A stretch of 35,628 nt of DNA from a virus, in IMG/VR virus record IMGVR_UViG_3300047678_000815, positions 1-35,628 of that record, one strand, 5' to 3'. Numbering within the stretch: position 1 is the first letter of the stretch; each line of letters opens with the position of its first letter. The position numbers and the translations under genes are program-made. The notes under the pieces were generated by a model. That model did no database searches. It saw only the letters and a program-made list of their open reading frames with translations, and was not told the DNA's origin. Shown here one piece after another: positions 20,182 to 27,894 of the stretch.

Positions 20182-21660
20182 ATGTCCATCGGCTTCGATG
20201 ATATTCCGGGCACCCTGCGTGTTCCCGTTGCTGCAGTCGAATTCAACAGCACGCGCGCCGTCTCGGGCACCCCGGACGCTCCCTTCAAGCTCATGGTCAT
20301 TGGCCAGCGCTTGTCGGCCACTGCGACAGTGGCCGCCGGTGTGCCCACGCGCATCATGTCTCCCGATCAGGCCGAGTCCGCTTTCGGTCGTGGCTCGATG
20401 CTGGCGGAAATGTTTCGCTACCTGAAGGCCGCGAACAAGATGGTGGAAACTTGGGCGATCGGTCTTGATGACCTGCTCGCAGGCGTGAAAGCCACCGGCA
20501 AGATTTCCTTCACTGGCCCGGCCACGAAGCCCGGCGTGCTCGCGCTCTACATTGCCGGCCAGAAAATCTCCGTAGGTGTTTCTGCTGCTGACACTGCCAC
20601 GCAGGTTGCAACTGCTGCGATCGCCGCCATCAATGCCAACACGCGCATCCCGGTGGTGGCTGCTGTGGATGGCACCAATGCTTATGAGGTCAATCTGACC
20701 TGCCGCTGGAAGGGCGTCACCGGCAACGATGTGGATGTCCGCATCAACTACTACCCCGACGATGCCACGCCTGTCGGCTTGGCTGTGGCCATCACCGCAA
20801 TGGCCAGCGGTGCCGGCAATCCTGACGTCACCACGGCACTGACCGCGCTGGGTGATGAATGGTGGAATGGTTTCGTGATGCCCTACACGGACAGCACAAA
20901 CCTCACCGCCTTCGAGGAAGAGCTGGATGTGCGCTTCGGTCCGCTGCGCGCTCTGGATGGTGTCGCCTTCACGGGATTCCGCGGCACGCACAGCGCCACC
21001 GGTACTTTTGGCGATGGCCGCAATTCCAAGCTGTTCTCTGTCATGGGCTCCAATCTTTCGCCCACTCCGCCCTGGCTGTGGGCGGCAGTGAATGGCGTGG
21101 TGGCCATGGCCTCCTTGAATATGGACCCCTTGCGTCCGCTGCAGACGCTGGTCCTGCCCGGCCTGCTGCCGCCCAGCATCGGCCAGCGCTGGACGCTCGA
21201 GGAGCGCAATCTGCTGCTGTACAGCGGCATTTCCACCTTCATGGTGGATGCGGGTGGCCGCGTGCTTATCGAGCGCCAGATCACGACCTACCAGCAGAAC
21301 GGGCTGGGTGTTGCTGACACGGCCTACCTCAACGTGAACACCGTCTACTGGCTCTCCTACATCCGCCACGCCATGAGCAACCGCATTCGCCTTCGCTTTC
21401 CGCGCATGAAGCTGGCGAACGATGACGCGCGCTTCGGTGCAGGCCAGCCCATTGTCACGCCGAAAATCGTGCGCATGGAGCTGCTTGCTCTTGGTCGTGA
21501 GTTTGAGGACCGCGGCTTGCTGGAAGATTTCGAGCAGTACAAGGCCGATCTGATCGTGGAGCGCGACTCCAACAATCCGGATCGCCTCAATGTCTTGATG
21601 GCACCTAACGAAGTGAACGGCTTGATCGTGTTCGCTGCACAGGTGCAGTTCATCAACTGA
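20182..21660 (+). CDS. contractile tail sheath protein (Mu gpL-like)
   Basis: 492 residues. Start IGFDDIPGTLRVPVAAVEFNSTRA matches the Mu gpL N-terminus (FDxIPxxxRxPxxxxExDxxxA). The long body includes a beta-rich insert domain (KISFTGPATKPGVLALYIAGQKISV), RGTHSA, then conserved C-terminal elements DPLRPLQTLVLPGLLPP, ERNLLLYSGISTFMVD, IERQITTYQ and YLNVNTVYWLSYIRHAMSNRI. These last form the sheath core. The presence of a sheath makes this a myovirus. Followed after a 61-base gap with a GCGCGC-TTAG-GCGCGC hairpin (around 21667-21682) by the tube gene. Confidence 0.95.
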   Translation: MSIGFDDIPGTLRVPVAAVEFNSTRAVSGTPDAPFKLMVIGQRLSATATVAAGVPTRIMSPDQAESAFGRGSMLAEMFRYLKAANKMVETWAIGLDDLLAGVKATGKISFTGPATKPGVLALYIAGQKISVGVSAADTATQVATAAIAAINANTRIPVVAAVDGTNAYEVNLTCRWKGVTGNDVDVRINYYPDDATPVGLAVAITAMASGAGNPDVTTALTALGDEWWNGFVMPYTDSTNLTAFEEELDVRFGPLRALDGVAFTGFRGTHSATGTFGDGRNSKLFSVMGSNLSPTPPWLWAAVNGVVAMASLNMDPLRPLQTLVLPGLLPPSIGQRWTLEERNLLLYSGISTFMVDAGGRVLIERQITTYQQNGLGVADTAYLNVNTVYWLSYIRHAMSNRIRLRFPRMKLANDDARFGAGQPIVTPKIVRMELLALGREFEDRGLLEDFEQYKADLIVERDSNNPDRLNVLMAPNEVNGLIVFAAQVQFIN

Positions 21661-21721
21661 TGCCCGGCGCGCTTAGGCGCGCTGCGCAACACAAGCCCAT
21701 TACCGATCGAGGATCACAAAG

Positions 21722-22081
21722 ATGGCACAGGTATTTGGTAAGGCCTTCATTTCGGCCAATGGTAAGCGCCTGCGCTCCATGGCCGGGGCGAAGTTGGACT
21801 TGGGCGGCTTCGAGCGCCAGGTCGTCAAGGGGTCCGCGCAGGTGCACGGGCATTCTGAAACGGTGAAGGAAGCCACCGTCGAGTGCGAAATTGCGCTCGC
21901 CCGCGGCGACAAGCTGGAAGACATTCGCAACCTCACGGATGCCACCATCACTTTCGAGTGCGACAGTGGCCAGACCTACGTGATCCGCGATGCCTTTCTC
22001 ACGGACACGCTGTCCATGAGTGAAGGCGAAGGTGGCAAAATTCCGGTGAAGTTTGCCGGCCAGCCGGCGGAGGAAGCCTGA
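21722..22081 (+). CDS. tail tube protein (Mu gpM-like)
   Basis: 119 residues: GKAFISANGKRLRSMAGAKLDLGGFERQVVKGSAQVHGHSETVKEATVECEIAL, then LEDIRNLTDATITFECDSGQTYVIRDAFLTDTLSMSEGEGGKIPVKFAGQPAEE. The alternating strands, GxxxxVxGxxxVxGxxExxxxAxxExxI signature and C-terminal SEGEGGKIPVKFxG match Mu gpM-type tube proteins. It builds the inner tube under the sheath. GAGG before the start and immediate coupling to the chaperone gene. Confidence 0.93.
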   Translation: MAQVFGKAFISANGKRLRSMAGAKLDLGGFERQVVKGSAQVHGHSETVKEATVECEIALARGDKLEDIRNLTDATITFECDSGQTYVIRDAFLTDTLSMSEGEGGKIPVKFAGQPAEEA

Positions 22082-22083
22082 TC

Positions 22084-22371
22084 ATGGCGGCCATTACCAG
22101 CAAGACCCGCAAGCTCATCATTCCCGTGCCCATGAAGGACGGCGCCTTGCTGACCGAGGTGGTAGTCCCTCGCCTCAAGGCGGCGCATCTGCGCCGCCTT
22201 GGCAGTGATCCCACCATGGGCGATATCCTGGATATCCTGCCCGACCTTTGCAGCCTGCCCAAGGCTGTGATTGACGATCTGGACGGTGCCGATGCCATCG
22301 CCATCGCGGAGTTTGTCGGCGATTTTTTGGACCCTGGCGAAACGGGCGATGGGAAAACGCCGTCGATCTGA
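22084..22371 (+). CDS. tail assembly chaperone, zero-frame product (gpE / Mu gp41-like)
   Basis: 95 residues: KLIIPVPMKDGALLTEVVVPRLKAAHLRRL, then PTMGDILDILPDLCSLPKAVIDDLDGADAIAIAEFVGDFL, the pattern of the P2 gpE/Mu gp41 tail chaperone family (beta N-half, helical C-half with L-x-x-D-x-x-x-I). Near the end, GATTTTTTGG contains the slippery heptamer T_TTT_TTG in frame at 22323-22329. A -1 shift there fuses the first 82 residues to a second frame (next feature). GAGGAAG lies eight bases upstream of ATG 22084. Confidence 0.88.
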   Translation: MAAITSKTRKLIIPVPMKDGALLTEVVVPRLKAAHLRRLGSDPTMGDILDILPDLCSLPKAVIDDLDGADAIAIAEFVGDFLDPGETGDGKTPSI

Positions 22372-22484
22372 TCGCCTTCATCTACCACTTCCCGCCCTCT
22401 GAGCTGTGGGCGCTAGAGTTGGATGAGCTGGAATTCTGGGAGGGGCGTGCCCAGGCCGTTGCCAAGGCCATGCAGCCGACTTGA
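22084..22484 (+). CDS. tail assembly chaperone frameshift product (gpE+E'-like)
   Basis: A -1 slip on T_TTT_TTG (22323-22329) continues translation from 22329 to a stop at 22482-22484, giving about 133 residues in all. The extension reads AVDLIAFIYHFPPSELWALE, then LDELEFWEGRAQAVAKAM. The FPPSELxALxLxELxxWxxxA motif is the signature of the P2 E'/GpE family (HWPPSExxxMxLxELxxWRxxA). No start codon serves this frame, so frameshifting is the only plausible route. The same heptamer is used in P2 E+E'. The two products act as chaperones for the tape measure, encoded downstream. Confidence 0.88.
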
Positions 22485-22515
22485 ACCCTGCTGCCGATAC
22501 CGTAAGATGGTGACC

Positions 22516-22926
22516 ATGAACACAGCCGCCAGCCGCTACACAGGTACGCTTACCCGCCATGAAATCATCATGGCGGTGGGTGCGATCGTGTCCGTGGTCC
22601 TGCCGTTACTGTTCGCCAGTTCTAACTGGTGGGCCTTGGCCGCCTTCTTTGTCTGGGTGGTCCTGTGTGAGGTGTTCGGCCTGACGCAAAACTGCAGCGC
22701 CGACCCCGTGCAGGGCTGGCTCCGGGCTCATGGCCACACCGGCTTGGCTGACAGCCTCGACATGGGCCCAGCCTCACGCGAGGAGCTGTGGCTGCTGGTG
22801 GCCTCGCTGATCGCTGTTGGTGTGCTCCTCCTGTTTTCTGCCTACGTGATTGCCCTGATCGCGTTCTGGGTGTTCTGCGTGCCCATGGCACTGCTCACCG
22901 TCGGGGCCATGCTTCTGCCTCGCTGA
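22516..22926 (+). CDS. multi-pass membrane protein inserted between tail chaperone and tape measure
   Basis: 136 residues from ATG 22516. Two hydrophobic segments in the first half (about 17-35, IIMAVGAIVSVVLPLLFAS; about 37-57, WWALAAFFVWVVLCEVFGL) are followed by a polar loop holding CSADPVQGWLRAHGHTGLADSLDMG, and then two closely spaced segments (about 95-135). No phage tail family recognised. It has a poor ribosome site; TTGAAC (22482)-N16-TAAGAT (22504) upstream could be a promoter, which would start transcription at or near the ATG. A terminator follows at 22950. Own promoter-like and terminator signals in the middle of the tail operon suggest a moron gene expressed in the lysogen. Confidence 0.65.
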   Translation: MNTAASRYTGTLTRHEIIMAVGAIVSVVLPLLFASSNWWALAAFFVWVVLCEVFGLTQNCSADPVQGWLRAHGHTGLADSLDMGPASREELWLLVASLIAVGVLLLFSAYVIALIAFWVFCVPMALLTVGAMLLPR

Positions 22927-22949
22927 TGCTTTAACTCACTCCAAAAAAT

Positions 22950-22974
22950 AAACCCGCCTTGTGCGGGTTTTTTT
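22950..22974 (+). terminator. rho-independent terminator after membrane-protein gene
   Basis: AAACCCGC (22950-22957), loop CTTGT, GCGGGTTT (22963-22970), then TTTT. It lies 16 bases before the tape measure start, an odd place for a terminator in a tail operon unless the preceding gene is its own transcription unit. Confidence 0.8.
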
Positions 22975-22989
22975 ATTTCCGGATTTCGT

Positions 22990-24687
22990 ATGGGTAACAC
23001 CAACAACAAGGTCACGCTGGTTTTCACGGCGCTGGACAAGGCGACCGCGACGATCAATCGCGTGCACGATCGCCTTGAACGCGTGAACCGTCCCTTGCGA
23101 AATCTCAAGGCGGCCACCGGCAAGCTGTTCGGAGAGGGACTGGGCCTCACTGCGGCCAAGCAGAACCTGAAGGATATCGGCGATGGGCTCGCCCAGACCG
23201 CGCGCAATGTCGCCGTTCTGGGCGCCGCATCCTATGGGGTCTACCGATTTGCCGCCGGCGCAGTTTCTGCTGCTGATGCGATTGGTGATCTGGCTGCTCA
23301 GACCGGTGCGTCTGGAAGGGACATTCAGGTATTTGGCTCACTGGTAGAGCTTGCTGGTGGTAGCACGGAAGATGCTGCCACTGCTTTAGGCAAACTGAAT
23401 AAATCAATGTCTTTGGCGCGCAGTGGGTCAAAGGAGCATTTGAAGGCATTCCGTGCTGTCGGTATCTCGATGGATGACCTCAAGCGCATGACGCCTGCGC
23501 AGGCTCTTGAGAAAATGTCTGATGCTTTTTCCAAGAGCAACAATCAGGGTCGAAAACTGGTTATTGGTCAACAGCTCATGGGCAAGAGCTCGGCTGCGAT
23601 GGTTGCTGCTCTTAGCGAGGGATCGCAAAAGATTCGAGATCAAGCACGGGAGATGGAAGAGGACGGAACTCTTCTGACTCCAGAGCAGCTAGAGGATGCT
23701 GATCGAATTGACAAGGCATTCACGCGGCTAGGAAATACCTTGAAGGGCCTTAAAAATATTTTTGGGCTTGAGCTTGGAAAGGCCTTGGAGCCTTTTATCA
23801 ACTCTTTCCGCAAGTGGCTGTCGGCCAACAAGGAAATGCTCAAGGGCGAGTGGGTGAAATTCCTGAAGGTGCATTTGCCCGTGATCATCGAAGGCGGCAA
23901 GGTGGCCTTCAAGGTGCTGGGCGCCGTGGTGATGATCGTGGCCAAGGCCTTTGCCTGGATGGGGCACCACCTGGGCGTGACGGGCACCACGATGCTGGTG
24001 CTGGCCGTCATCCTTGCGCCGCTCATTGGCAGCCTGCTCTCACTGGGTGGCCTGCTGTTCAATATCGGCATCCGTGCACTGCCGTGGGTGGTGCGCGGCT
24101 TCAATCTGCTGGTGATAGTGGGGCGCTTGTGCGTGGCCGTGATGGGCAGCCTGTTCCGGCTCATGCTGGCCAATCCCTTTGTCCTGCTCGCCGCGGCTGT
24201 CATTGCCCTTGGCCTGATCATCTACAAAAACTGGGACAAGATCGTCGCTTACATCAAGGGCGCCTGGGACCGCATCAAGGCCGCTTTCGGTGATGGCTTT
24301 TTCACAGGCATGTTCACGCTGTGGCTGGAGGGCTGGAAGGCTTTCGGCAACGCCATTCTCGGCATCGTGAAGACGATCATTCCGGATTCGCTGATGCCGG
24401 ATTGGCTGAAAAACTTCTCATTCGGTGGCACCACTCCGGCGACAAAACCAACCGCAAACCCAGCGACCCCCTCTGCTCCCGCTGCCGCGAAGGGCCGACC
24501 CGTAGATGGCGCGGCTGTGGCTGCGTCCATGCGCCAAAACGCTGCTGGCGCCGCCGGTGGTGACATGGGGCTGATGGGGCGCATTGAGTTGATGGTCAGC
24601 GATGACCGAGTGCGTGCTCGCGTGGTGGGCGGCAAGCCCGGCATTGATGTGGATGTCTACAACGGCAGAGCAATGGCGGCTTCCTGA
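22990..24687 (+). CDS. tail tape measure protein
   Basis: 565 residues. The N-terminus (NKVTLVFTALDKATATINRVHDRLERVNRPLRNLKAATGKLFG) matches phage tape measures that begin with a VTLVF strand and an amphipathic helix. A region around 95-265 has SLVELAGGSTEDAATALGKLNKSM and ALEKMSDAFSKSNN, typical TMP repeats. Hydrophobic segments lie at about 298-330, 335-360 and 375-410 (ATMLVLAVILAPLIGSLLSL; FVLLAAAVIALGLIIYKNWDKI), a channel-forming region. It fixes tail length and helps DNA entry. The low-GC segment between about 23270 and 23790 differs in codon use from the rest. Confidence 0.92.
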   Translation: MGNTNNKVTLVFTALDKATATINRVHDRLERVNRPLRNLKAATGKLFGEGLGLTAAKQNLKDIGDGLAQTARNVAVLGAASYGVYRFAAGAVSAADAIGDLAAQTGASGRDIQVFGSLVELAGGSTEDAATALGKLNKSMSLARSGSKEHLKAFRAVGISMDDLKRMTPAQALEKMSDAFSKSNNQGRKLVIGQQLMGKSSAAMVAALSEGSQKIRDQAREMEEDGTLLTPEQLEDADRIDKAFTRLGNTLKGLKNIFGLELGKALEPFINSFRKWLSANKEMLKGEWVKFLKVHLPVIIEGGKVAFKVLGAVVMIVAKAFAWMGHHLGVTGTTMLVLAVILAPLIGSLLSLGGLLFNIGIRALPWVVRGFNLLVIVGRLCVAVMGSLFRLMLANPFVLLAAAVIALGLIIYKNWDKIVAYIKGAWDRIKAAFGDGFFTGMFTLWLEGWKAFGNAILGIVKTIIPDSLMPDWLKNFSFGGTTPATKPTANPATPSAPAAAKGRPVDGAAVAASMRQNAAGAAGGDMGLMGRIELMVSDDRVRARVVGGKPGIDVDVYNGRAMAAS

Positions 24688-25919
24688 TGACAACCGGTAA
24701 AGAGTTTGCAGTCGGCCGCTTCCGTGGCGTGCCGTTCTATATCGATGATGGCGATCGCAGTGGCGGCCGTCGCGTTGCCTCTCACCAATTCCCGTTGCGT
24801 GATACTCCGTTCACGCAGGATATGGGACGCGAGCAGCGCGGCACCACGCTCAACATTGTGCTGGTTGGCAATGGTGTGCGCGGTGATGGTCGCCGATATG
24901 AAAGCGTCGAGAAGTGGTGTGAAGACCTGATCAATGCACTCGAGGCCGCCGGGCCCGGCAAGCTGGTGCATCCCCGCTTGGGCGAGGTGTCGATGCAGCC
25001 GGGGAAGTACCGGGTGCCCGACGATTTCCGCACGCGCAACATAATCCGCCTGACGGCGGAATTCATGGAGCCCGGCGACCAGGTGTTGCAGCCTCGCGTT
25101 ATCAGTTACGCGATGGTCAACGCGCAGGCAGACGCACTGCAAACGATTGCCGCCGCTGCTTTTGTTGATGAAGTGGCTGTCTCGGATCAGCCGGTATCGG
25201 TGCTCGAGCGCGCCCGTGCTGCGATCGCTAACGTGGTGTCCTTTGTGGAGAACACACGCGCCCAGGCCCGACAGATTCAGGCAGCCTCGCAGCGCGCCCA
25301 AGCACTCCTTACACAGCCGGCTAATCTTGCTTTCAGCTTGATTTCATCGGTGCGCATTGTCAGCGGATCCGCTTTTAACCCGGTGCAGCTGCTGCGGGGG
25401 CAGATGAATTTCCTGCGCGCGGTCATTGATCGTCGTCCGTCCACGCCGATCACATCGGCCACCGGTGCCGAAAATGCCACGGCAGCGCGAAATGAGGCGG
25501 CCATGTTCGCCTTGGTTGCTGCTGGTGTTTTGGGTGAGGCTGCGCGTGTACTGAGCGGAACTATCACTACCGGTGATGATGAGGTCCTGACAGGGGCCGG
25601 GTTCGGCAGTGCTGACGAAGCTCTGGCGGCCCGCGATGAATTTCTTGATCTACTGGATGGCATTGAATGCCTGGTGCCAGACCCGGTTTATGCCAGCTGT
25701 AGGATGCTGCGTGCGCAGGTGGTGAAAGATATGACCGCGCGTACTGCAAACCTTGCTCACGTTCGCCGCCACACGCTGGATGCAGCGCTGCCGGCGCTGT
25801 TGGTTGCGCAGCAGCTCTACGGTGATGGCTCGCGTGCTGATGACATTATCCAGCGCAACGGCATCAGACATCCGCTTTTTGTGCCAGCTGGCGTGATGCT
25901 TGAGGTGCTGGATGTCTGA
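24687..25919 (+). CDS. DNA circularisation protein N / baseplate hub-proximal protein (Mu gpN-like)
   Basis: 410 residues. The N-terminus, FRGVPFYIDDGDRSGGRRVASHQFPLRDTPFTQDMGREQRGTTLN, with FRGVxFxxxxxxxxxGRRxxxHExPxRDxPxxEDxGRxxR, is the signature of the Mu gpN-like family annotated as DNA circularisation protein N-terminus. It is a tail component at the tube tip next to the baseplate hub. The middle has coil segments; the C-terminal part ends VPAGVMLEVLDV, a LysM-like tail. Start at ATG 24687 in a TGATGA overlap with the tape measure stop. Confidence 0.9.
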   Translation: MTTGKEFAVGRFRGVPFYIDDGDRSGGRRVASHQFPLRDTPFTQDMGREQRGTTLNIVLVGNGVRGDGRRYESVEKWCEDLINALEAAGPGKLVHPRLGEVSMQPGKYRVPDDFRTRNIIRLTAEFMEPGDQVLQPRVISYAMVNAQADALQTIAAAAFVDEVAVSDQPVSVLERARAAIANVVSFVENTRAQARQIQAASQRAQALLTQPANLAFSLISSVRIVSGSAFNPVQLLRGQMNFLRAVIDRRPSTPITSATGAENATAARNEAAMFALVAAGVLGEAARVLSGTITTGDDEVLTGAGFGSADEALAARDEFLDLLDGIECLVPDPVYASCRMLRAQVVKDMTARTANLAHVRRHTLDAALPALLVAQQLYGDGSRADDIIQRNGIRHPLFVPAGVMLEVLDV

Positions 25920-26952
25920 GCTCGTGCTCAAGGTCGGCGAAGAAGAATTCGCGGGCTGGAAAAATATCCGCGTCAGCCGCTCCATGCAGGACCTCGCTGG
26001 CAGCTTTACGCTCGAGGTCACGGAAAGATGGGCCGACAACCCCACGCCGCGCCGCATAAAGCGCGGTGATGCGTGTCAGGTGCTGATCGATGGCGTTGCC
26101 GTCATCACTGGCAGTGTGGACGCCACCCCCGTGGACTATGACGACAGCTCGCATCGGCTGTCTGTGCAAGGCCGCGATCGCACGGGCGATCTGGTCGACT
26201 GCTCGGCCCCGACCCTGCAGTGGATTGGCCGCTCCCTCGCGCAAGTGGCAACACAGCTATGCAAGCCGTTTGGCATCAAGGTGATTGATGAGTCCGGCGC
26301 CGACCGGCCTTTCCAGACATACCGCCCTGGTGATGGCGAAAGCATTTTCGAGGCGCTGGAAAAGGGCGCGCGGTTTCGCGGTGCGCTCCTGACGACCGAT
26401 GGCCTCGGTCGGCTGGTGATCACGCGCGTGGGTACTGATCTGGCAGACGATGCCCTCGAGCTGGGCGTCAACGTTATTTCTGCATCCGGCTCATTCGATG
26501 TGCGCGACTGCTTTTCGGTCTACACGGTGAAAGGGCAGCAGCAGGGTGGCGGTGATCTGGGCGAAGCATGCCATGTCATTGCCAGCGTCAAGGATTCAAA
26601 GATCACGCGCCACCGCCCACTGATTCTGCTTTGTGATGGCCCTGCCGACGCGCAGACGGCTCGCGAAAAAGCAGTATGGGAGCGCAATGTTCGGCAGGGT
26701 CGCGCGGAGTCGGTGACGTATACGGTTTATGGCTGGAAGCAATCCACCGGCAAGCTGTGGCGTCCGAATCTTCGCGTGCCCGTGAAAGATGCTTACCAGC
26801 AAATTGACGATGAGCGCTTGATTGCTGACGTCAATTATTCGCTGGATGACAGTGGCGGCGAGATTTGCGAGCTGACCGTTGTGCCCATTTCGGCTTTCTC
26901 TTTCAAGCCAGAAAAAGATCCCGTAGCCGAGAGCATTGATGAAAGCCTTTAA
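25912..26952 (+). CDS. baseplate hub protein (Mu gp44/gpP-like)
   Basis: 346 residues. SELVLKVGEEEFAGWKNIRVSRSMQDLAGSFTLEVTERW and the later SYDDSSH-type motif, RDRTGDLVDCSAP, FGIKVIDESG, GESIFEALEKGARFRGALLTTDGLGRLVITRVG match Mu gp44 (P), the trimeric hub that holds the tail spike, related to gp27 of T4. The reading starts at ATG 25912 inside the end of the previous gene. The last residues overlap the spike gene start by 14 bases. Confidence 0.93.
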   Translation: MSELVLKVGEEEFAGWKNIRVSRSMQDLAGSFTLEVTERWADNPTPRRIKRGDACQVLIDGVAVITGSVDATPVDYDDSSHRLSVQGRDRTGDLVDCSAPTLQWIGRSLAQVATQLCKPFGIKVIDESGADRPFQTYRPGDGESIFEALEKGARFRGALLTTDGLGRLVITRVGTDLADDALELGVNVISASGSFDVRDCFSVYTVKGQQQGGGDLGEACHVIASVKDSKITRHRPLILLCDGPADAQTAREKAVWERNVRQGRAESVTYTVYGWKQSTGKLWRPNLRVPVKDAYQQIDDERLIADVNYSLDDSGGEICELTVVPISAFSFKPEKDPVAESIDESL

Positions 26953-27451
26953 CCGACTGATAAGCCCGCTCAAGCGCGCGATCATCAATATGATGGTGAA
27001 GGGTGTCGTGACTATGGTGGACGATGCCGGCGACCTGCAGCGTGTTCAGGCTCGTCTTCTGGGCGGCACACCACATGATGGTATCGAGCATTACCAGCCC
27101 TATGGGCTTGCCTATTGCCCAAAGCCGGGCGCGCTGGGTCTTTTCCTTGCGCTGGGCGGGAATCGCTCACACACCGTTGCCGCCGTTGTTGCTGATCCGC
27201 GCTACAGGCCGAAAGACCTTGAGTCCGGTGAGGTCGCGCTCTATACGGACGAGGGCGACACCATATTTTTCAGGCGGGGCCGCATCATTGAAATCACCGC
27301 CGGTGCAAAAGTGAAGGTCGCCGCTCCGGAGATTGAGGCCATCGCTGATACGAAGGCGAAGGTGCAGGCTCCTGATATTGATCTGATCGGCGCGGTAAAT
27401 ATAACGGGCAGCGCCATGGTCAATGGGCACGCCGTATTGGTGGCTCCATGA
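26939..27451 (+). CDS. baseplate spike/assembly protein (Mu gp45/gpV-like)
   Basis: 170 residues. The N-terminal helical cap MKAFNRLISPLKRAIINMMVKGVV is followed by an OB-like domain (DLQRVQARLLGG, GIEHYQPYGLAYCPKPGALGLFLALGG) and a repeating beta-helix tail (KVKVAAPEIEAIADTKAKVQAPDIDLIGAVNITGSAMVNGHAVL). The tail looks like the triple-stranded helix of tail-spike needles, which perforate the outer membrane. No His-x-His iron motif at the tip is visible. Start at ATG 26939; a TTG three bases earlier is unlikely. Confidence 0.92.
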   Translation: MKAFNRLISPLKRAIINMMVKGVVTMVDDAGDLQRVQARLLGGTPHDGIEHYQPYGLAYCPKPGALGLFLALGGNRSHTVAAVVADPRYRPKDLESGEVALYTDEGDTIFFRRGRIIEITAGAKVKVAAPEIEAIADTKAKVQAPDIDLIGAVNITGSAMVNGHAVLVAP

Positions 27452-27894
27452 CGGATTTTGCTCTCACATATCAAAACGGTGTGGTTGATCTGGTTGTTGA
27501 GGATGGCGATCTCAAGGTGGACGAATCACTTCTGCCGGCCGTGCTGGTTTCTCTTCTTGTCGATCGTCGTGCCGAGCCCAGCGATCCGTTGCCCGATGCG
27601 TCAGCCGATCGCCGCGGCTGGTGGGCTGATGCTTACCTCGACGGCAATGACAAATATGGCTCGCGGCTCTGGCTGCTTCGCCGTGCCAAGAACACTCCGG
27701 ATGTGCGCGAGCGTGCCCGCGATTACGCCATGGAGGCATTGGCCTGGCTGATTGAGGATGGTGTCGCTGAACGGGTGGATGTGACCGCTACCGTTCCTGA
27801 GAAAGAGAAATTGCAGCTGCGTATCGCGATCACCCGCAAAGGCGGCACGCCAGAAGAATTTACGGTCGATTATGACTTGGGGGTAATGCAATGA
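27448..27894 (+). CDS. baseplate wedge protein (Mu gp46-like, gp25 family)
   Basis: 148 residues. DFALTYQNGVVDLVVEDGDLKVDESLLPAVLVSLLVDRRAEPSDPLP, then DRRGWWADAYLDGNDKYGSRLWLLRRAKNTPDVRERARDYAMEALAWLIEDGVAERVDVTA match the phage GP46 family (DLxxxxGDL...LxTAVxxSLxxDxRA...RRGWWAD...GSRLWLLxR). It forms part of the wedge ring linking hub to sheath. ATGA coupling on both sides. Confidence 0.95.
   Translation: MTDFALTYQNGVVDLVVEDGDLKVDESLLPAVLVSLLVDRRAEPSDPLPDASADRRGWWADAYLDGNDKYGSRLWLLRRAKNTPDVRERARDYAMEALAWLIEDGVAERVDVTATVPEKEKLQLRIAITRKGGTPEEFTVDYDLGVMQ

Noticed and set aside
19687-21369. A 560-residue open frame on the minus strand opposite the tail sheath gene
   Set aside because: Same reason: antisense shadow of the sheath gene with no support from motifs or context.
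22351-22357. GGGAAAA as an alternative frameshift heptamer in the tail chaperone
   Set aside because: The zero-frame codons are GGG AAA ACG, so the heptamer is out of register for tandem -1 slippage. T_TTT_TTG at 22323-22329 is in register.
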